Notes: generated by a model not told the origin, from the letters alone. Shown: positions 30,918-41,309, numbered from the stretch's first letter. The stretch is 64,000 nucleotides of DNA from Bacteroidia bacterium (GCA_026391555.1 JAPLEB010000039.1:1-64000); one strand, 5' to 3'. Numbers and translations: made by a program.

Positions 30918-33900
30918 CTATACAGGTACTTTATTTGCGCCTTTCAACCAATTGCTGAAACTATCAAAGACCCAGTACACACATGGAATTACAACAAGTG
31001 TCAAAAGGGTAGAAGAGACCAGCCCTCCGATAACTGCAAGTGCCATTGGAGCTCGGAGAGAGGCGCTATCTCCAATCCCGATTGTCAGTGGAAGGAGCGC
31101 AAGGATAGTAGTCAGACTGGTCATTAATATTGGTCTGATTCTCTGCATACCTCCAAGAACTATTGCTTCCTTCTTTTTCATTCCGTTCTCTCTCAGTTGG
31201 TTAATCCGGTCGATCAATAGAATTGCATTGTTTACAGCTATTCCTCCGAGCATTATTATTCCGATATAGGCCATCATATTCAGAGTTTTACCCAGGAAGA
31301 AGAAAGTCAGGACCGTGCCAACGCCTGCCAATGGAATAGTGAGCATTATTACAAAAGGTTGAATAACAGATTCAAATTGAGCAGCCAGTACCATAAAAAC
31401 AAGAATAAGTGAAAGCATAAGTGCAAAAGAGAGGTTCGACATAGATTCTTTCCGCTTGAGTTCCTCCCCGGTGAATTCCAGCTTATAATCAAGCGGTAAC
31501 GTTACTGCTTTCAGTGATTCCTCTGAATCTTTTATAACCTTGTCGAAAGCTGAGTTCATGCTTACCATGGCATATATATAACAAGTTCTTGACTGATTCC
31601 TTCTGGTTATCTCTCTCGGACTAACAATTGTTTTAATAACAGCAAGTTCGCTCAGCGGAACTTTTACACTACCGGCAGTAATCATGAGGTCGCGTAACTG
31701 ATGAAGTGAAAGATCCCCAAGCTTGATAGTGATATCTTTCATTTCTCCGTCTTTTTCAAAACTTCCGGCTGCAGAGCCTGACAAATAGCTTTTAATCTGG
31801 CTGATGACGTTTTCTACTGTAACACTATAATAACTGGTTTTAAACCTGTCGATGGACACTTCTACCTCAGGAGTGCCTTCATCGAGAGAAGTAGTAATAT
31901 TGTAGAGGCCGGGGTTATTCATCAGGATGGACCTCGATTCATTCACTATTTTCTCCAGTTCAGTATAGTCTTCACCTGATACCTCAAGCGAAAATGGGGC
32001 TTCGTCTGTACCGAGAGATGATTGCAGAGCTGTCTCTTCTCTGGTAAAGCTGATTTCAATGTCCGGAATGGTTTTCAGGTAATTTCCAATAAGTGAGATT
32101 GCCTCTTCGGTTCTCGAGGCAAAATCATCGGTTAATATTATCTTGAGGGAGGCGATGTTTTCACCTTTTGTTACAGAGATCTGGTTTAATGAGGAGGTAT
32201 TATCAGAGCCTGCCTGGCAATAGATCATTTTTACTTTATCTCCCAGCAACTCCCTGATAATACCCTCAGTTTTAGAGGCTGTACTTTCAGTGCGTAACAG
32301 ACTGGTACCCTCAGGAAGTTTAAGATTCAGAGTAAATTCAGCGGATTCCGATTTAGGCATGAATTCGCTTCCCAGCTTTGGTATAAGCAACCCTGAAGCT
32401 ACCATCAGCAAAACAGACAGTATAATTACGAGAGTTCTCTTTTCAATAGTTCTGGTAAGAAATCTTTCATACCATTTGAAACGAAGCGGAGGAGTTGTAT
32501 CAACCTTTTTCTTTTTGTCTGAGAACAATGTTGATACCAGCATAGGTATTACCAGTATAGCTACTACCAAAGATGAAATGAGGGAAAATGCTACTGTCCA
32601 GGCCTGATCCTTAAACATCTCTCCTGAAGCTCCATGCAGGTAAACTATCGGAAGGAAAACTACAATTGTAGTTACTGTTGAAGCAGTTATTGCTCCTCCC
32701 ACTTCACCTGTCCCCCTGATGACGGCCTCTTTAAGAGGTGTCCCCTCTTCACGCAGGCGGGTGATATTTTCAAGAACCACAATAGCATTATCGACCAGCA
32801 TTCCTGCACCCAGCGCCAGGCCCCCAAGAGTCATTATGTTAAGGGTAAGATGGTTAAAATACATCAGGTTGAATGTTGCAATTATTGATATTGGAATTGC
32901 AACGCTGATAACAAGGGTTGTTCCAATTCTCCTGAGAAAAACGTAAAGGATAAATACAGCCAGAAGAATCCCGATGAGGAGGGTATTTTGCACTTCCCCT
33001 ATTGCATTATGAATATAGTTACCCTGGTCCTGGACTCTGATAAATTCATAACCAGGCAATGCTTTTTCAAGATCGGTTATTGCCACTCCGAGACTTTTTA
33101 CAACTTCAACAGTATTAAATTTTGGTTCTTTATAGATCGATAAGCCAATGCAACGTTCCCCATTTATTGTTACAATATTCTCCGGATCTTTATTCTCAAA
33201 TTTTATCGTGGCAACGTCCCTTAAATAAACAGGGACCCTGCCGGAGGTAGAAGTCGAAGCTGCACTCTGACTGGCACCTGCTTTTGTTGCAGTTGACTGC
33301 TTAAACCCAACAACTATATTTTCCATGTCCCTGATATCTTCAAGAACACTTACTCCTTTAACAGTATATTTAAGACCCATATCTACAATTGAGCCACCGG
33401 ATACATTCTTGTTATAATTATTGATTTGGGCAGCTATGGCATCCGATGTGAGACCGAATGATTCAAGTATGTATTTATTTGTTTCAATAACTACTTCACT
33501 TTCCTCTATCCCGGTTAATTTGACGTCGGCAACTCCTTCAATTCTGACAAGCTCATTCCTGATGTAATTTTCTGCTATTTTCCTGAGTTCATCCATGTTA
33601 GTGATACGCTCATTCTTCAATCCGACAACCATCACCGGGGAAGCATTTGGATCATATTGCGATATTGTAAAATCTTCTATGTCCGAGTTCTGGCTGAAGG
33701 AGTTCAGTTCTTTCTGAAGATCCAGAAAGGCTTCATCCATATCCTTATTCCAGTCGTATTCAACTGTAATGGTGGCAGATCCGACCTGTGAGACTGACGA
33801 TACCTGAACAACATCGCTCTGCCTCATTGAAAGTGATTCGATCTGATCAACATAGTTTTTTTCAATCTCTTCTGGTGGCTTTTCGCCTGCTTTCAGTTCA

Positions 33901-34043
33901 ATATAGATCTTTGGATTATTCAGATCAGGAAACAGATCGGTTCCCAGTTTACCGAAAGAGATAAACCCCAGAAGAACTATCCCCAGCACAAGCATTGAGA
34001 CTGTAACGGGGTATTTTACAGCAAATTGGGCAATCCTGTTCAT
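30918..34043 (-). CDS. RND efflux transporter permease subunit
   Basis: 1041 aa; MNRIAQFAVKYPVTVSMLVLGIVLLG, GGLALGAGMLVDNAIVVLENI, RPILMTSLTTILALLPL. Confidence 0.95.
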   Translation of the reverse strand: MNRIAQFAVKYPVTVSMLVLGIVLLGFISFGKLGTDLFPDLNNPKIYIELKAGEKPPEEIEKNYVDQIESLSMRQSDVVQVSSVSQVGSATITVEYDWNKDMDEAFLDLQKELNSFSQNSDIEDFTISQYDPNASPVMVVGLKNERITNMDELRKIAENYIRNELVRIEGVADVKLTGIEESEVVIETNKYILESFGLTSDAIAAQINNYNKNVSGGSIVDMGLKYTVKGVSVLEDIRDMENIVVGFKQSTATKAGASQSAASTSTSGRVPVYLRDVATIKFENKDPENIVTINGERCIGLSIYKEPKFNTVEVVKSLGVAITDLEKALPGYEFIRVQDQGNYIHNAIGEVQNTLLIGILLAVFILYVFLRRIGTTLVISVAIPISIIATFNLMYFNHLTLNIMTLGGLALGAGMLVDNAIVVLENITRLREEGTPLKEAVIRGTGEVGGAITASTVTTIVVFLPIVYLHGASGEMFKDQAWTVAFSLISSLVVAILVIPMLVSTLFSDKKKKVDTTPPLRFKWYERFLTRTIEKRTLVIILSVLLMVASGLLIPKLGSEFMPKSESAEFTLNLKLPEGTSLLRTESTASKTEGIIRELLGDKVKMIYCQAGSDNTSSLNQISVTKGENIASLKIILTDDFASRTEEAISLIGNYLKTIPDIEISFTREETALQSSLGTDEAPFSLEVSGEDYTELEKIVNESRSILMNNPGLYNITTSLDEGTPEVEVSIDRFKTSYYSVTVENVISQIKSYLSGSAAGSFEKDGEMKDITIKLGDLSLHQLRDLMITAGSVKVPLSELAVIKTIVSPREITRRNQSRTCYIYAMVSMNSAFDKVIKDSEESLKAVTLPLDYKLEFTGEELKRKESMSNLSFALMLSLILVFMVLAAQFESVIQPFVIMLTIPLAGVGTVLTFFFLGKTLNMMAYIGIIMLGGIAVNNAILLIDRINQLRENGMKKKEAIVLGGMQRIRPILMTSLTTILALLPLTIGIGDSASLRAPMALAVIGGLVSSTLLTLVVIPCVYWVFDSFSNWLKGANKVPV

Positions 34044-34048
34044 GTCAG

Positions 34049-35101
34049 TTATTTAATAATTTTAACTTTCGACCTGTTACTTAGAGTTTCAAAACCGCTG
34101 GTTACAAGACGTTCATTTTTAGCCAGGCCTCTTCTAACTTCAACATCAGTTACATTCTCCAGTCCGGTTTCAATAATTTTTTCAGCAGCCAGACCACGGT
34201 CGATAATGAAGACAGTTTTTCCTCTCTGGCGTGAGAGAATGATGCTTTTTGGGATCACAATTACTGAATCTTTATGGCTTGTTATTATATCTGCTTTTAC
34301 AAACATACCGGGTCGGAGAAGCAGTTTTGGGTTATTAATGGAAATATTGCCTTTAAATGTTCGGGTATCGGCGTTTATCGCAGGTGATAATTGAGATATA
34401 TTCCCGATCAGGGTATCCTTGGGCATTGTATAATTTGTTAGTTTCACCACCTGTCCAGGTTTAATAACAGAAATATATTTTTCAGGAAGCTGAACGTCCA
34501 TATACATCACCTGGTAATCCATTATTTTAACGATGCTTGATCCGGACTCAATCTGGGTAGTTTGAGTATGATAAGGCAGATCAATAATTACACCATCAAT
34601 TGGAGCAACTATCCTGGTTTTGTCAAGCTGAAGTTTCGCATTTTCAACTGTAGTTTTGGCATTTGCATAATTAATGCTTGCTGTTTTAAGCTCTTTGAGA
34701 GTTACTCCTCCTTTTTCGTAGAGTGACTCCTGTTTTTTTAGCTCACTTTCGGTAAGTTCGAGATTTAGTTGATTAGTTTCGAGCTTAATGGAATTGACAT
34801 ATTCTTTATCCTCGAGGCGTGCAATAAGAGCGCCGGCCTTTACTTTATCACCAAGCTGCCAGAATTTTCCAGTCTGCGGATTCTGTTCAAGATTATAGTA
34901 GGCTGTTATCTTTGATTTGAGTTCGATATCTCCCTTTGGGAAAGCAGTACCTGTTGTATTAATGAATTCTTCAATCGATTTGAGTTTAATGTCCTCGACT
35001 GAAACAGGGATTTCAACATCTGCCCTGAGGTTCTGGTCCTGATTCCTGCAGCCGGCCAATGCTATTAGCGCAACTGCAATAATGAAAATACTTTTTTGCA
35101 T
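34049..35101 (-). CDS. RND efflux periplasmic adaptor (membrane fusion protein, HlyD/AcrA-like)
   Basis: Lipoprotein signal LAGC; KTRIVAPIDGVIIDLPYHTQTTQIESGSSIVKIMD; barrel domain; located between RND and TolC genes. Confidence 0.92.
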   Translation of the reverse strand: MQKSIFIIAVALIALAGCRNQDQNLRADVEIPVSVEDIKLKSIEEFINTTGTAFPKGDIELKSKITAYYNLEQNPQTGKFWQLGDKVKAGALIARLEDKEYVNSIKLETNQLNLELTESELKKQESLYEKGGVTLKELKTASINYANAKTTVENAKLQLDKTRIVAPIDGVIIDLPYHTQTTQIESGSSIVKIMDYQVMYMDVQLPEKYISVIKPGQVVKLTNYTMPKDTLIGNISQLSPAINADTRTFKGNISINNPKLLLRPGMFVKADIITSHKDSVIVIPKSIILSRQRGKTVFIIDRGLAAEKIIETGLENVTDVEVRRGLAKNERLVTSGFETLSNRSKVKIIK

Positions 35102-35123
35102 ATTATAATTAATTATGTATTAT

Positions 35124-36605
35124 TTAATCTATTGTCATTACCGGGGTAACTGCTTCTTTTTTCTCAAAGTCGTAAAGAGTCTGAATTTTAAGATTAAGAA
35201 GTTCAAGCTTATAGGAGATAAGGGAACTGGTATAGCTGAGCTGTTTCCCCGAGAGCTGGTTCTGGTATATATTCAGGTCCATACCGGTAAGATCGCCATT
35301 TTTATATTTTTCCAGATTCAGATCATAAGTAAGTTGTGCATTAGTTACTGATTGCCTTGCAATTCCGATTTGGTTTTGAAGATTGAGGAGGTTACGATAT
35401 ACTTTTCTGATGCCGAGGATAATATCATTCTGCTCTTCTTCGAGGGAAATATTGGCTGTTTCAACTGAGGCTTCGGAAGCCTTGATTTTTGATTTTCTTT
35501 CACCCCAATCCCAGAGAGGGATATTAAGTGAAAGTGAAACGGTCTCATTATCAGTTGGACTGGCATAGACATTTCCGAATTTCTCATTGTCTCCGAAAAG
35601 CCCGAGGGAAAGCCCAAGGCTTCCTTTGAATTCATTTTGTGCTTTAGTCTGGATCAGGTCGAACTGAGATGTTTCAATACTAATCTTACGTTGCCGCAGC
35701 TCCATCCTGTTTGCCAATCCCTGGTCAATAGCAAAGGATACGTCAACCGCTACAGAATCTACATCGATGTTGGGCATAACCAGAAGGTCTTCATAGAGGC
35801 TCATCCCGATCAGTAGCTTGAAGTCGTCTTTTGCATTTTCAAAAGAAACCTGTTTATTTTCAAAATCCGATTTTGTTGTCGCGAGGTTCAGTTCTGCCTG
35901 AAACATCTCCTCACGGGCAGAAATACCGGCGTCAACTTTGTTTTTTGAGACTTCATAACTTTTCTGCATATTCTGATAAGCCTGGTTGGATATTTCAAGA
36001 CTCTGCTGCTGCTGATAAACATTGTAAAAGGACTGGGTAACCTGTTTCTCGAGCGAGAGTAGCTGAATTGCATAATTAAGTTGTGCATTCTCAAGCGATA
36101 ACTGCAGTTCTTTAAGAGACAATTTAGTCTTGTTATAAGTAAACAGGGGTTGATCGAGGTTAAGCGAAAGATTGTTGCTGAATCCTTTTGTTGTAGTGTT
36201 AGTATACTCGCTATAGGAATCTTTATATCCAAACCTGTTTGTAAGGGAAATTCTTGCATCTGTCAGAATAATCGGCTGGGAAACCGTGAAGTTGCCATAA
36301 CTTTCAGTAGTTGTTCTGGAGTTCCACTTTGAGATGAGGTCATTGAATTCCCTGTTCTGAGTATAACCGATCGGATTAAGGGTCAGCGAGAAGTTAGATT
36401 TCAGTGCGGCATTCTGTGCATTCAGATTCTCCTGGCTCCTTATGAGACTCAGTCTTGTCTTTTTCATTGTGGGGCTGTTCGATTCGGCTACATTCAAAGC
36501 CTGTTCAAGTGTTAGTCCCTGTTGCGAAAAGCTTGATATGCTGAATGCAAATAGCAGGAATATGGTTAAAAATTGTGTTTTGATTTTGTCTCGAAAGTGT
36601 TTCAT
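35124..36605 (-). CDS. TolC family outer membrane protein
   Basis: 493 aa; signal peptide; LTLEQALNVAESNSPTMKKTRLSL; two OEP-like repeats. Confidence 0.92.
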   Translation of the reverse strand: MKHFRDKIKTQFLTIFLLFAFSISSFSQQGLTLEQALNVAESNSPTMKKTRLSLIRSQENLNAQNAALKSNFSLTLNPIGYTQNREFNDLISKWNSRTTTESYGNFTVSQPIILTDARISLTNRFGYKDSYSEYTNTTTKGFSNNLSLNLDQPLFTYNKTKLSLKELQLSLENAQLNYAIQLLSLEKQVTQSFYNVYQQQQSLEISNQAYQNMQKSYEVSKNKVDAGISAREEMFQAELNLATTKSDFENKQVSFENAKDDFKLLIGMSLYEDLLVMPNIDVDSVAVDVSFAIDQGLANRMELRQRKISIETSQFDLIQTKAQNEFKGSLGLSLGLFGDNEKFGNVYASPTDNETVSLSLNIPLWDWGERKSKIKASEASVETANISLEEEQNDIILGIRKVYRNLLNLQNQIGIARQSVTNAQLTYDLNLEKYKNGDLTGMDLNIYQNQLSGKQLSYTSSLISYKLELLNLKIQTLYDFEKKEAVTPVMTID

Positions 36606-36613
36606 TTGAGTAG

Positions 36614-36704
36614 TTTTAACTTTTGTCTTTTTACTTTTATCTTTTGTCTTTTTACTTTTGTCTTTTTACTTTTGTCTTTTTACTTTTGTCTTTTGTCTTT
36701 TAAT
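36614..36704. repeat. Heptanucleotide tandem repeat between TolC and permease genes
   Basis: About 13 consecutive 7-mers of ttttgtc/tttttac/ttttatc/ttttaac type. Confidence 0.9.
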
Positions 36705-39700
36705 TCTGTTTCACCCATTTAATAGCATCTCCGATCACAACTCTTCCCGCCGATTGGTTTGTTAAAACAACCTTGACTGTATCCGGAGACATGTAGTACC
36801 GGCCTAATATGTTCCATCCGCCTTCTGCATTTTCATAGTCAAGAGTGATCTCCTCAACACCTTCATCATGGTATACTTTAAAATGCATATCCATAAAGGG
36901 GCTATCTCGTTTGTCTCCTCCTTGTCCTCCCTGGCCTCCCTGGCCTCCCTGTCCTCCCTGTCCTCCCTGTCCTCCTTGTCTGCCCTGTCCTCCCTGTTCT
37001 CCTTGTCTGCCCTGTCCTCCTTGTATGCCGCCTGTCATAAAAGAAATACGATTCACGGTCTTTCCTATGTAAGTAAATACATCGTAATATCCGGGTTGAT
37101 TAATAATTCCTACCCAGGTTAGCGTTCTGTCTCCGGTACCAGCCCTGGTATAAACGGAGGAACGAATATACTTGCCGTAGTACGAGGATTGAACAACCGG
37201 CTGCCAATATTCGGGAACATTGAACAACCTGATCTGCTGGTAGGACTCCCCGGAAAGTTTATTTATCCCAAGTATTTTCTTTAATGGATTGATATTACTG
37301 TGCTTGCTTTTCGTGAAACCGCCATCCTCATTATCAATAATTAATTCTGAAGGGTCAGTAAATTCTGGCAGCGAAGGCTGTACTTCCTCGCCATCAAACT
37401 CTGTGGTCTTATTATTCGGTTTAATAATTTCATCTATTGGCAAAGTTATTTCTCCGGGAATATTTTTTGCGAAGAGGGTATTGACAAGCATTGCCCTGGG
37501 CTTACTATCAAGTACAATACCAATTTTTTTTGCCTCCACAGGACCCAGGTATATTATCCTGGAGATGTCTGCAGCTTCCATACCACGCCCTTGCATCGAT
37601 ATCTGCATACGACCGCCACTACCTGCTGCCCTGCCACCCTGAGCAGCTACACCCTGTGCTCTTCCTCCTCCTCCTTGCCCACCACCTCCTCCTTGTCCAC
37701 CTGTGCGGAATGAAACGTTAAAAAGGCCTCCAACAGGTTCAGGGTTTGAAGCAACGAAAGTTACCAGGTACCTGGACCTGTCTCCAACAAAAATCTCGTT
37801 TGCCTGTAAAGCGGTAATAAGAAAACCCGGTTGTTCTTTCCCTTTAAACCAATCATTCAGATAGGGATAAAAATCAAAGCCGAATTTTTCTTTGATATCT
37901 TCATTAAATTGCAGAATGTCAACTCTTTTAAAACTATGATCATCAATGTATTGCGAGAACCATGTCTTAAATTCGTCAATACCTGTTTTCGATCTTATAA
38001 GATTAAAGAACCAGTCGCCTTTTACAGTTAAAACGGTTCTGACTGTATCGCCCTTAGGATTTTTTGCGAGGAGATCCTTTAAACTTGACTCTTTTAAAAT
38101 AAGATTTGCTTTGTCGTTATCTGAAAGAGTTCCAAGCATTGACTGGAAACCGCCACCGGGCTCCTGCTGAGTTAATTGCTGAAGATGTGTTTCAAAAACA
38201 GCATTAATTACAGGGTACTCTGATGAATAAAAATTATTTTTAAAGAAGTAGAAACTGGGTCCAAGAAGATACCTCGTGGGTTCGTTGGAAGCCACCCCGT
38301 TAACAAACCTGAAGTTTGTACCACTGATAAATGTGCTTCTAATAAAAAAATTAAATGTTCTGATCTGCAAATCTTTATCGGTTATAACCTCGTTGCTACG
38401 GGCCATTCTTTTCTTCTGTCTGCTTATTTGTTTATAGAAGCCTGCCTGGTTGAGAGTTGAGAGTTTTTCAGGAAGTAATACCAATGATGGCTGTACCTCA
38501 GCTCTGGTCTGAGTGTTTTTTTTAGGATAGGAGTAGAACTGGACCGGGACCTCGACCAAACTCAAAGTTTTAAAAGGATATTTGGTGGAGAAATTTGTTT
38601 CAAGCTCTCTCATGATTCCCGAAACAAGATTTGTTAAAGTGTCTTTTATCTCAATCAGATCCTTTTTATAGTAGTCGTTCCCCGGGAAATAATAACTTAT
38701 ATACTCCACAGAGTCAACTTTGAGGACATCCGATTGATAATTGCCAATCGCAAGTGTAAGTCCGGTCAAAGGACTGTCCGGTATAAAAACACTGTATCCT
38801 CCATCAGTTTTCATCTTCCCCTGTGAAACTGCCGTGAGCCCATTTTCTGTTTTGACACGAAGTTTGTAATTGGTGAAATCAATCTTAATACGGGCAGGGT
38901 TAGAAGGATAATAGTTAAGAGCAGTTACAGGATACCAATGTGTTTCCGGAGTTAAAAGGACATATTTTTCATTCAGGAAGGCTTGCCGTTTATTGACGTT
39001 TACCATAGCGATCCTGTAGGGAGTCTCATTAATTTTATCACTATAATTCGGGTAACAAAATGATTCACTGATGCTTCCCTTGTAAGTAATCACTACACTG
39101 TCTCTCTGTCCGGGATAGAGAATTCTTCCAGGGTCAATTTCAATTATGTGATTTGTTTTTGTGAAATGCAAATCCTTGCCGGCGGAGGTGATCTTCAGTA
39201 CCTTCAATGATGGATTAAGAGAAAAGAGGTAGCGATCGAGAGGCTCCTTATTATCATTTATTATTTTAAGATTTGCAGAGGCTTCAAATGATTCTCCTTT
39301 ATGGATAAAATCTATTGAGACATCAGTTGTGCTTGCAAAATTTTTGTTTTCAAACTCCCTGTTAATTTCAATTACAAGGTTTTTCTCCTGAACACTATTC
39401 CTGTAAACAGAATATGTATTGAAGCCGCAAATTCCTGCACCTCCGAGAAAAAGAAACAGAAATACTATTGTCAGTCTCCTGTGTAATTTGGATTGAGGCA
39501 ATCGATTGAATAACAATACTGTTGCCAGGACAAGCACCAATCCGAGGAAAAAGTAAAGAAGTCTCTGGTTGACAATAAAACTTAGATTATCAAAACCGAT
39601 AACTCCCGATTTAAAAACAGGAACGCCGAAAGCCATGTAGTCGAAAATCGATCCCATTCTGAACCATAGATAGAACATATTAAGCGCTGCAATACCAAGA

Positions 39701-40245
39701 AGTATCAGGAATGTTATTGCCTGATTCCTGATTAAAGACATTAGCACGAAAGCGAGTCCGAGGCTGAACACTATTGTCGGGACACTTATGATTAGAAGAT
39801 AAGAGATATATGACATGTAATCAATCGACATACTTTTTGAAATGATGTTCATGAGAAGACCAATGGCAAGTATCAGAATATCAAGCCCAAGGAAAAGGCG
39901 CAGGATTCCCCACGTCTTTCCAATAACATATTCAAAATTTGACATTGACCTGGTGTACAGGACTTCGTTTGTATCCAGTTTCTTGTCTCTTTTCAGAAAA
40001 TCGGCAGCCAGAAATATTACAACAATCGATTGTGCTATATTGAGAAGGTAGAGATTAATTAATGGTACCGAAGAAGATATAGATACTAAATCCCACGACT
40101 CATTACCGATTGGTGAAAAAAGACCAATATTCATAAAAGTGAAAATAACCAGGGCCCCTAAAGAGAAGATCCTGAAGAACCAGCTTCTCCTTAATGTTTT
40201 TGCTTCATATTGTGCAACCGTTCTTATGTTATGAAGAAATGCCAT
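36700..40245 (-). CDS. ABC-2 type permease fused to an M1 aminopeptidase-like (apparently non-catalytic) ectodomain
   Basis: 1181 aa; N-terminal multi-TM region; M1-like segment LSLVEVPVQFYSYPKK...AEVQPSLVLLPEKL; no HEXXH found; Gly/Gln-rich inserts. Confidence 0.8.
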   Translation of the reverse strand: MAFLHNIRTVAQYEAKTLRRSWFFRIFSLGALVIFTFMNIGLFSPIGNESWDLVSISSSVPLINLYLLNIAQSIVVIFLAADFLKRDKKLDTNEVLYTRSMSNFEYVIGKTWGILRLFLGLDILILAIGLLMNIISKSMSIDYMSYISYLLIISVPTIVFSLGLAFVLMSLIRNQAITFLILLGIAALNMFYLWFRMGSIFDYMAFGVPVFKSGVIGFDNLSFIVNQRLLYFFLGLVLVLATVLLFNRLPQSKLHRRLTIVFLFLFLGGAGICGFNTYSVYRNSVQEKNLVIEINREFENKNFASTTDVSIDFIHKGESFEASANLKIINDNKEPLDRYLFSLNPSLKVLKITSAGKDLHFTKTNHIIEIDPGRILYPGQRDSVVITYKGSISESFCYPNYSDKINETPYRIAMVNVNKRQAFLNEKYVLLTPETHWYPVTALNYYPSNPARIKIDFTNYKLRVKTENGLTAVSQGKMKTDGGYSVFIPDSPLTGLTLAIGNYQSDVLKVDSVEYISYYFPGNDYYKKDLIEIKDTLTNLVSGIMRELETNFSTKYPFKTLSLVEVPVQFYSYPKKNTQTRAEVQPSLVLLPEKLSTLNQAGFYKQISRQKKRMARSNEVITDKDLQIRTFNFFIRSTFISGTNFRFVNGVASNEPTRYLLGPSFYFFKNNFYSSEYPVINAVFETHLQQLTQQEPGGGFQSMLGTLSDNDKANLILKESSLKDLLAKNPKGDTVRTVLTVKGDWFFNLIRSKTGIDEFKTWFSQYIDDHSFKRVDILQFNEDIKEKFGFDFYPYLNDWFKGKEQPGFLITALQANEIFVGDRSRYLVTFVASNPEPVGGLFNVSFRTGGQGGGGGQGGGGRAQGVAAQGGRAAGSGGRMQISMQGRGMEAADISRIIYLGPVEAKKIGIVLDSKPRAMLVNTLFAKNIPGEITLPIDEIIKPNNKTTEFDGEEVQPSLPEFTDPSELIIDNEDGGFTKSKHSNINPLKKILGINKLSGESYQQIRLFNVPEYWQPVVQSSYYGKYIRSSVYTRAGTGDRTLTWVGIINQPGYYDVFTYIGKTVNRISFMTGGIQGGQGRQGEQGGQGRQGGQGGQGGQGGQGGQGGQGGDKRDSPFMDMHFKVYHDEGVEEITLDYENAEGGWNILGRYYMSPDTVKVVLTNQSAGRVVIGDAIKWVKQN
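36915..37031 (-). repeat. 9-bp coding tandem repeat encoding (GGQ)n with GRQ/GEQ variants
   Basis: Translation GGIQGGQGRQGEQGGQGRQGGQGGQGGQGGQGGQGGQGG; DNA repeats of cctccctgt type. Confidence 0.9.
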
Positions 40246-40260
40246 AATTGTATTTTATTG

Positions 40261-41163
40261 TTAGTCAGTAATGTCAGTGTGTAACTTATGCTCCATATAA
40301 TATACATAAGCATGTTCAATGTTCGGGATAATACAGGTTGAACTAAATTCAGGAGCATCATCAGAGACGATCTGCACTTCCCATCCCGTTTCAACGGGAA
40401 TGGTTGAGATCACGTTGTAGCGTTCTTTAACCATATCATATTCATATTGGTTGAGGTTAAGTTTAAATACATGTCCTTCAGCATGTTTTACCAGGTTTTC
40501 GGGAGAGCCGGAAAAGACCAGTTCCCCTTTGTTAAGCAGTGCCATTCCCTGGCAGGTTGATGAAATATCACCTACAATATGAGTTGAAAGGATTATGGTA
40601 ACATCATGTTGACTCAACTGTGAAAGAATATTTCTGAACCGTATCCTTTCATCGGGGTCGAGGCCGGTAGTAGGCTCGTCTACCACTATGATCCTCGGAT
40701 TTCCGATGAGCGCCTGGGCAATTCCCAGCCGGCGTTTCATCCCACCTGACAACCTGTTGGCTTGCCTGTCGCGTACCTCAAGAAGTCCGACCTGGTCAAG
40801 TAACCTGTCAACTTCAGCAATTCTCTCTTTTTTATTTTTCAGTCCGGCCAGCGATCCGGAATAATCGAGGAATTCCCATGTTTTAAGAGCAGTAAAGAAC
40901 CGAAACTCCTGTGGCAGATATCCAAGCACGCGCCGGAGTTCTTTCCTGTGCTTCTGAATATCCTTTCCATCAACCAATACTACTCCTGAAGATGGTTTCA
41001 TGAGTGTAACAATTATCCTCATCAGAGTTGACTTTCCGGCACCATTAGGTCCAAGAAGCCCGAACATTCCTGTTCCAAATTCAAGGTTTATATCTTTTAA
41101 TGCATGATTGCCGTTCGGATATATTTTGTTAAGTCCCTGAATCTCAATTTTCATAAAATTCAA
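40261..41163 (-). CDS. ABC transporter ATP-binding protein
   Basis: GLLGPNGAGKSTLMR, RLSGGMKRRLGIAQ, IIVVDEPTTGLDP, STH. Confidence 0.95.
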   Translation of the reverse strand: MNFMKIEIQGLNKIYPNGNHALKDINLEFGTGMFGLLGPNGAGKSTLMRIIVTLMKPSSGVVLVDGKDIQKHRKELRRVLGYLPQEFRFFTALKTWEFLDYSGSLAGLKNKKERIAEVDRLLDQVGLLEVRDRQANRLSGGMKRRLGIAQALIGNPRIIVVDEPTTGLDPDERIRFRNILSQLSQHDVTIILSTHIVGDISSTCQGMALLNKGELVFSGSPENLVKHAEGHVFKLNLNQYEYDMVKERYNVISTIPVETGWEVQIVSDDAPEFSSTCIIPNIEHAYVYYMEHKLHTDITD

Positions 41164-41309
41164 TATTTAGTTCGAAGTGTTCAGCAGATATTTTACATTT
41201 GACACTTTAAAGACGGAATTTATTCCAATTGTGACAATAAAACAAGTATGATACCGACATCTAAATTTTTAGAAAAGTATTTTCTCAAAAAATGTAATAA
41301 ACGATACGC

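Noticed and set aside
36614-36704. Possible CRISPR array
   Set aside because: Repeat unit is 7 bp without unique spacers; no cas genes in the window.
36845-37122. Plus-strand ORFs with PCPPCPPC or SLSSLASL repeats
   Set aside because: Reverse-frame readings of the GGQ coding minisatellite of the permease gene.
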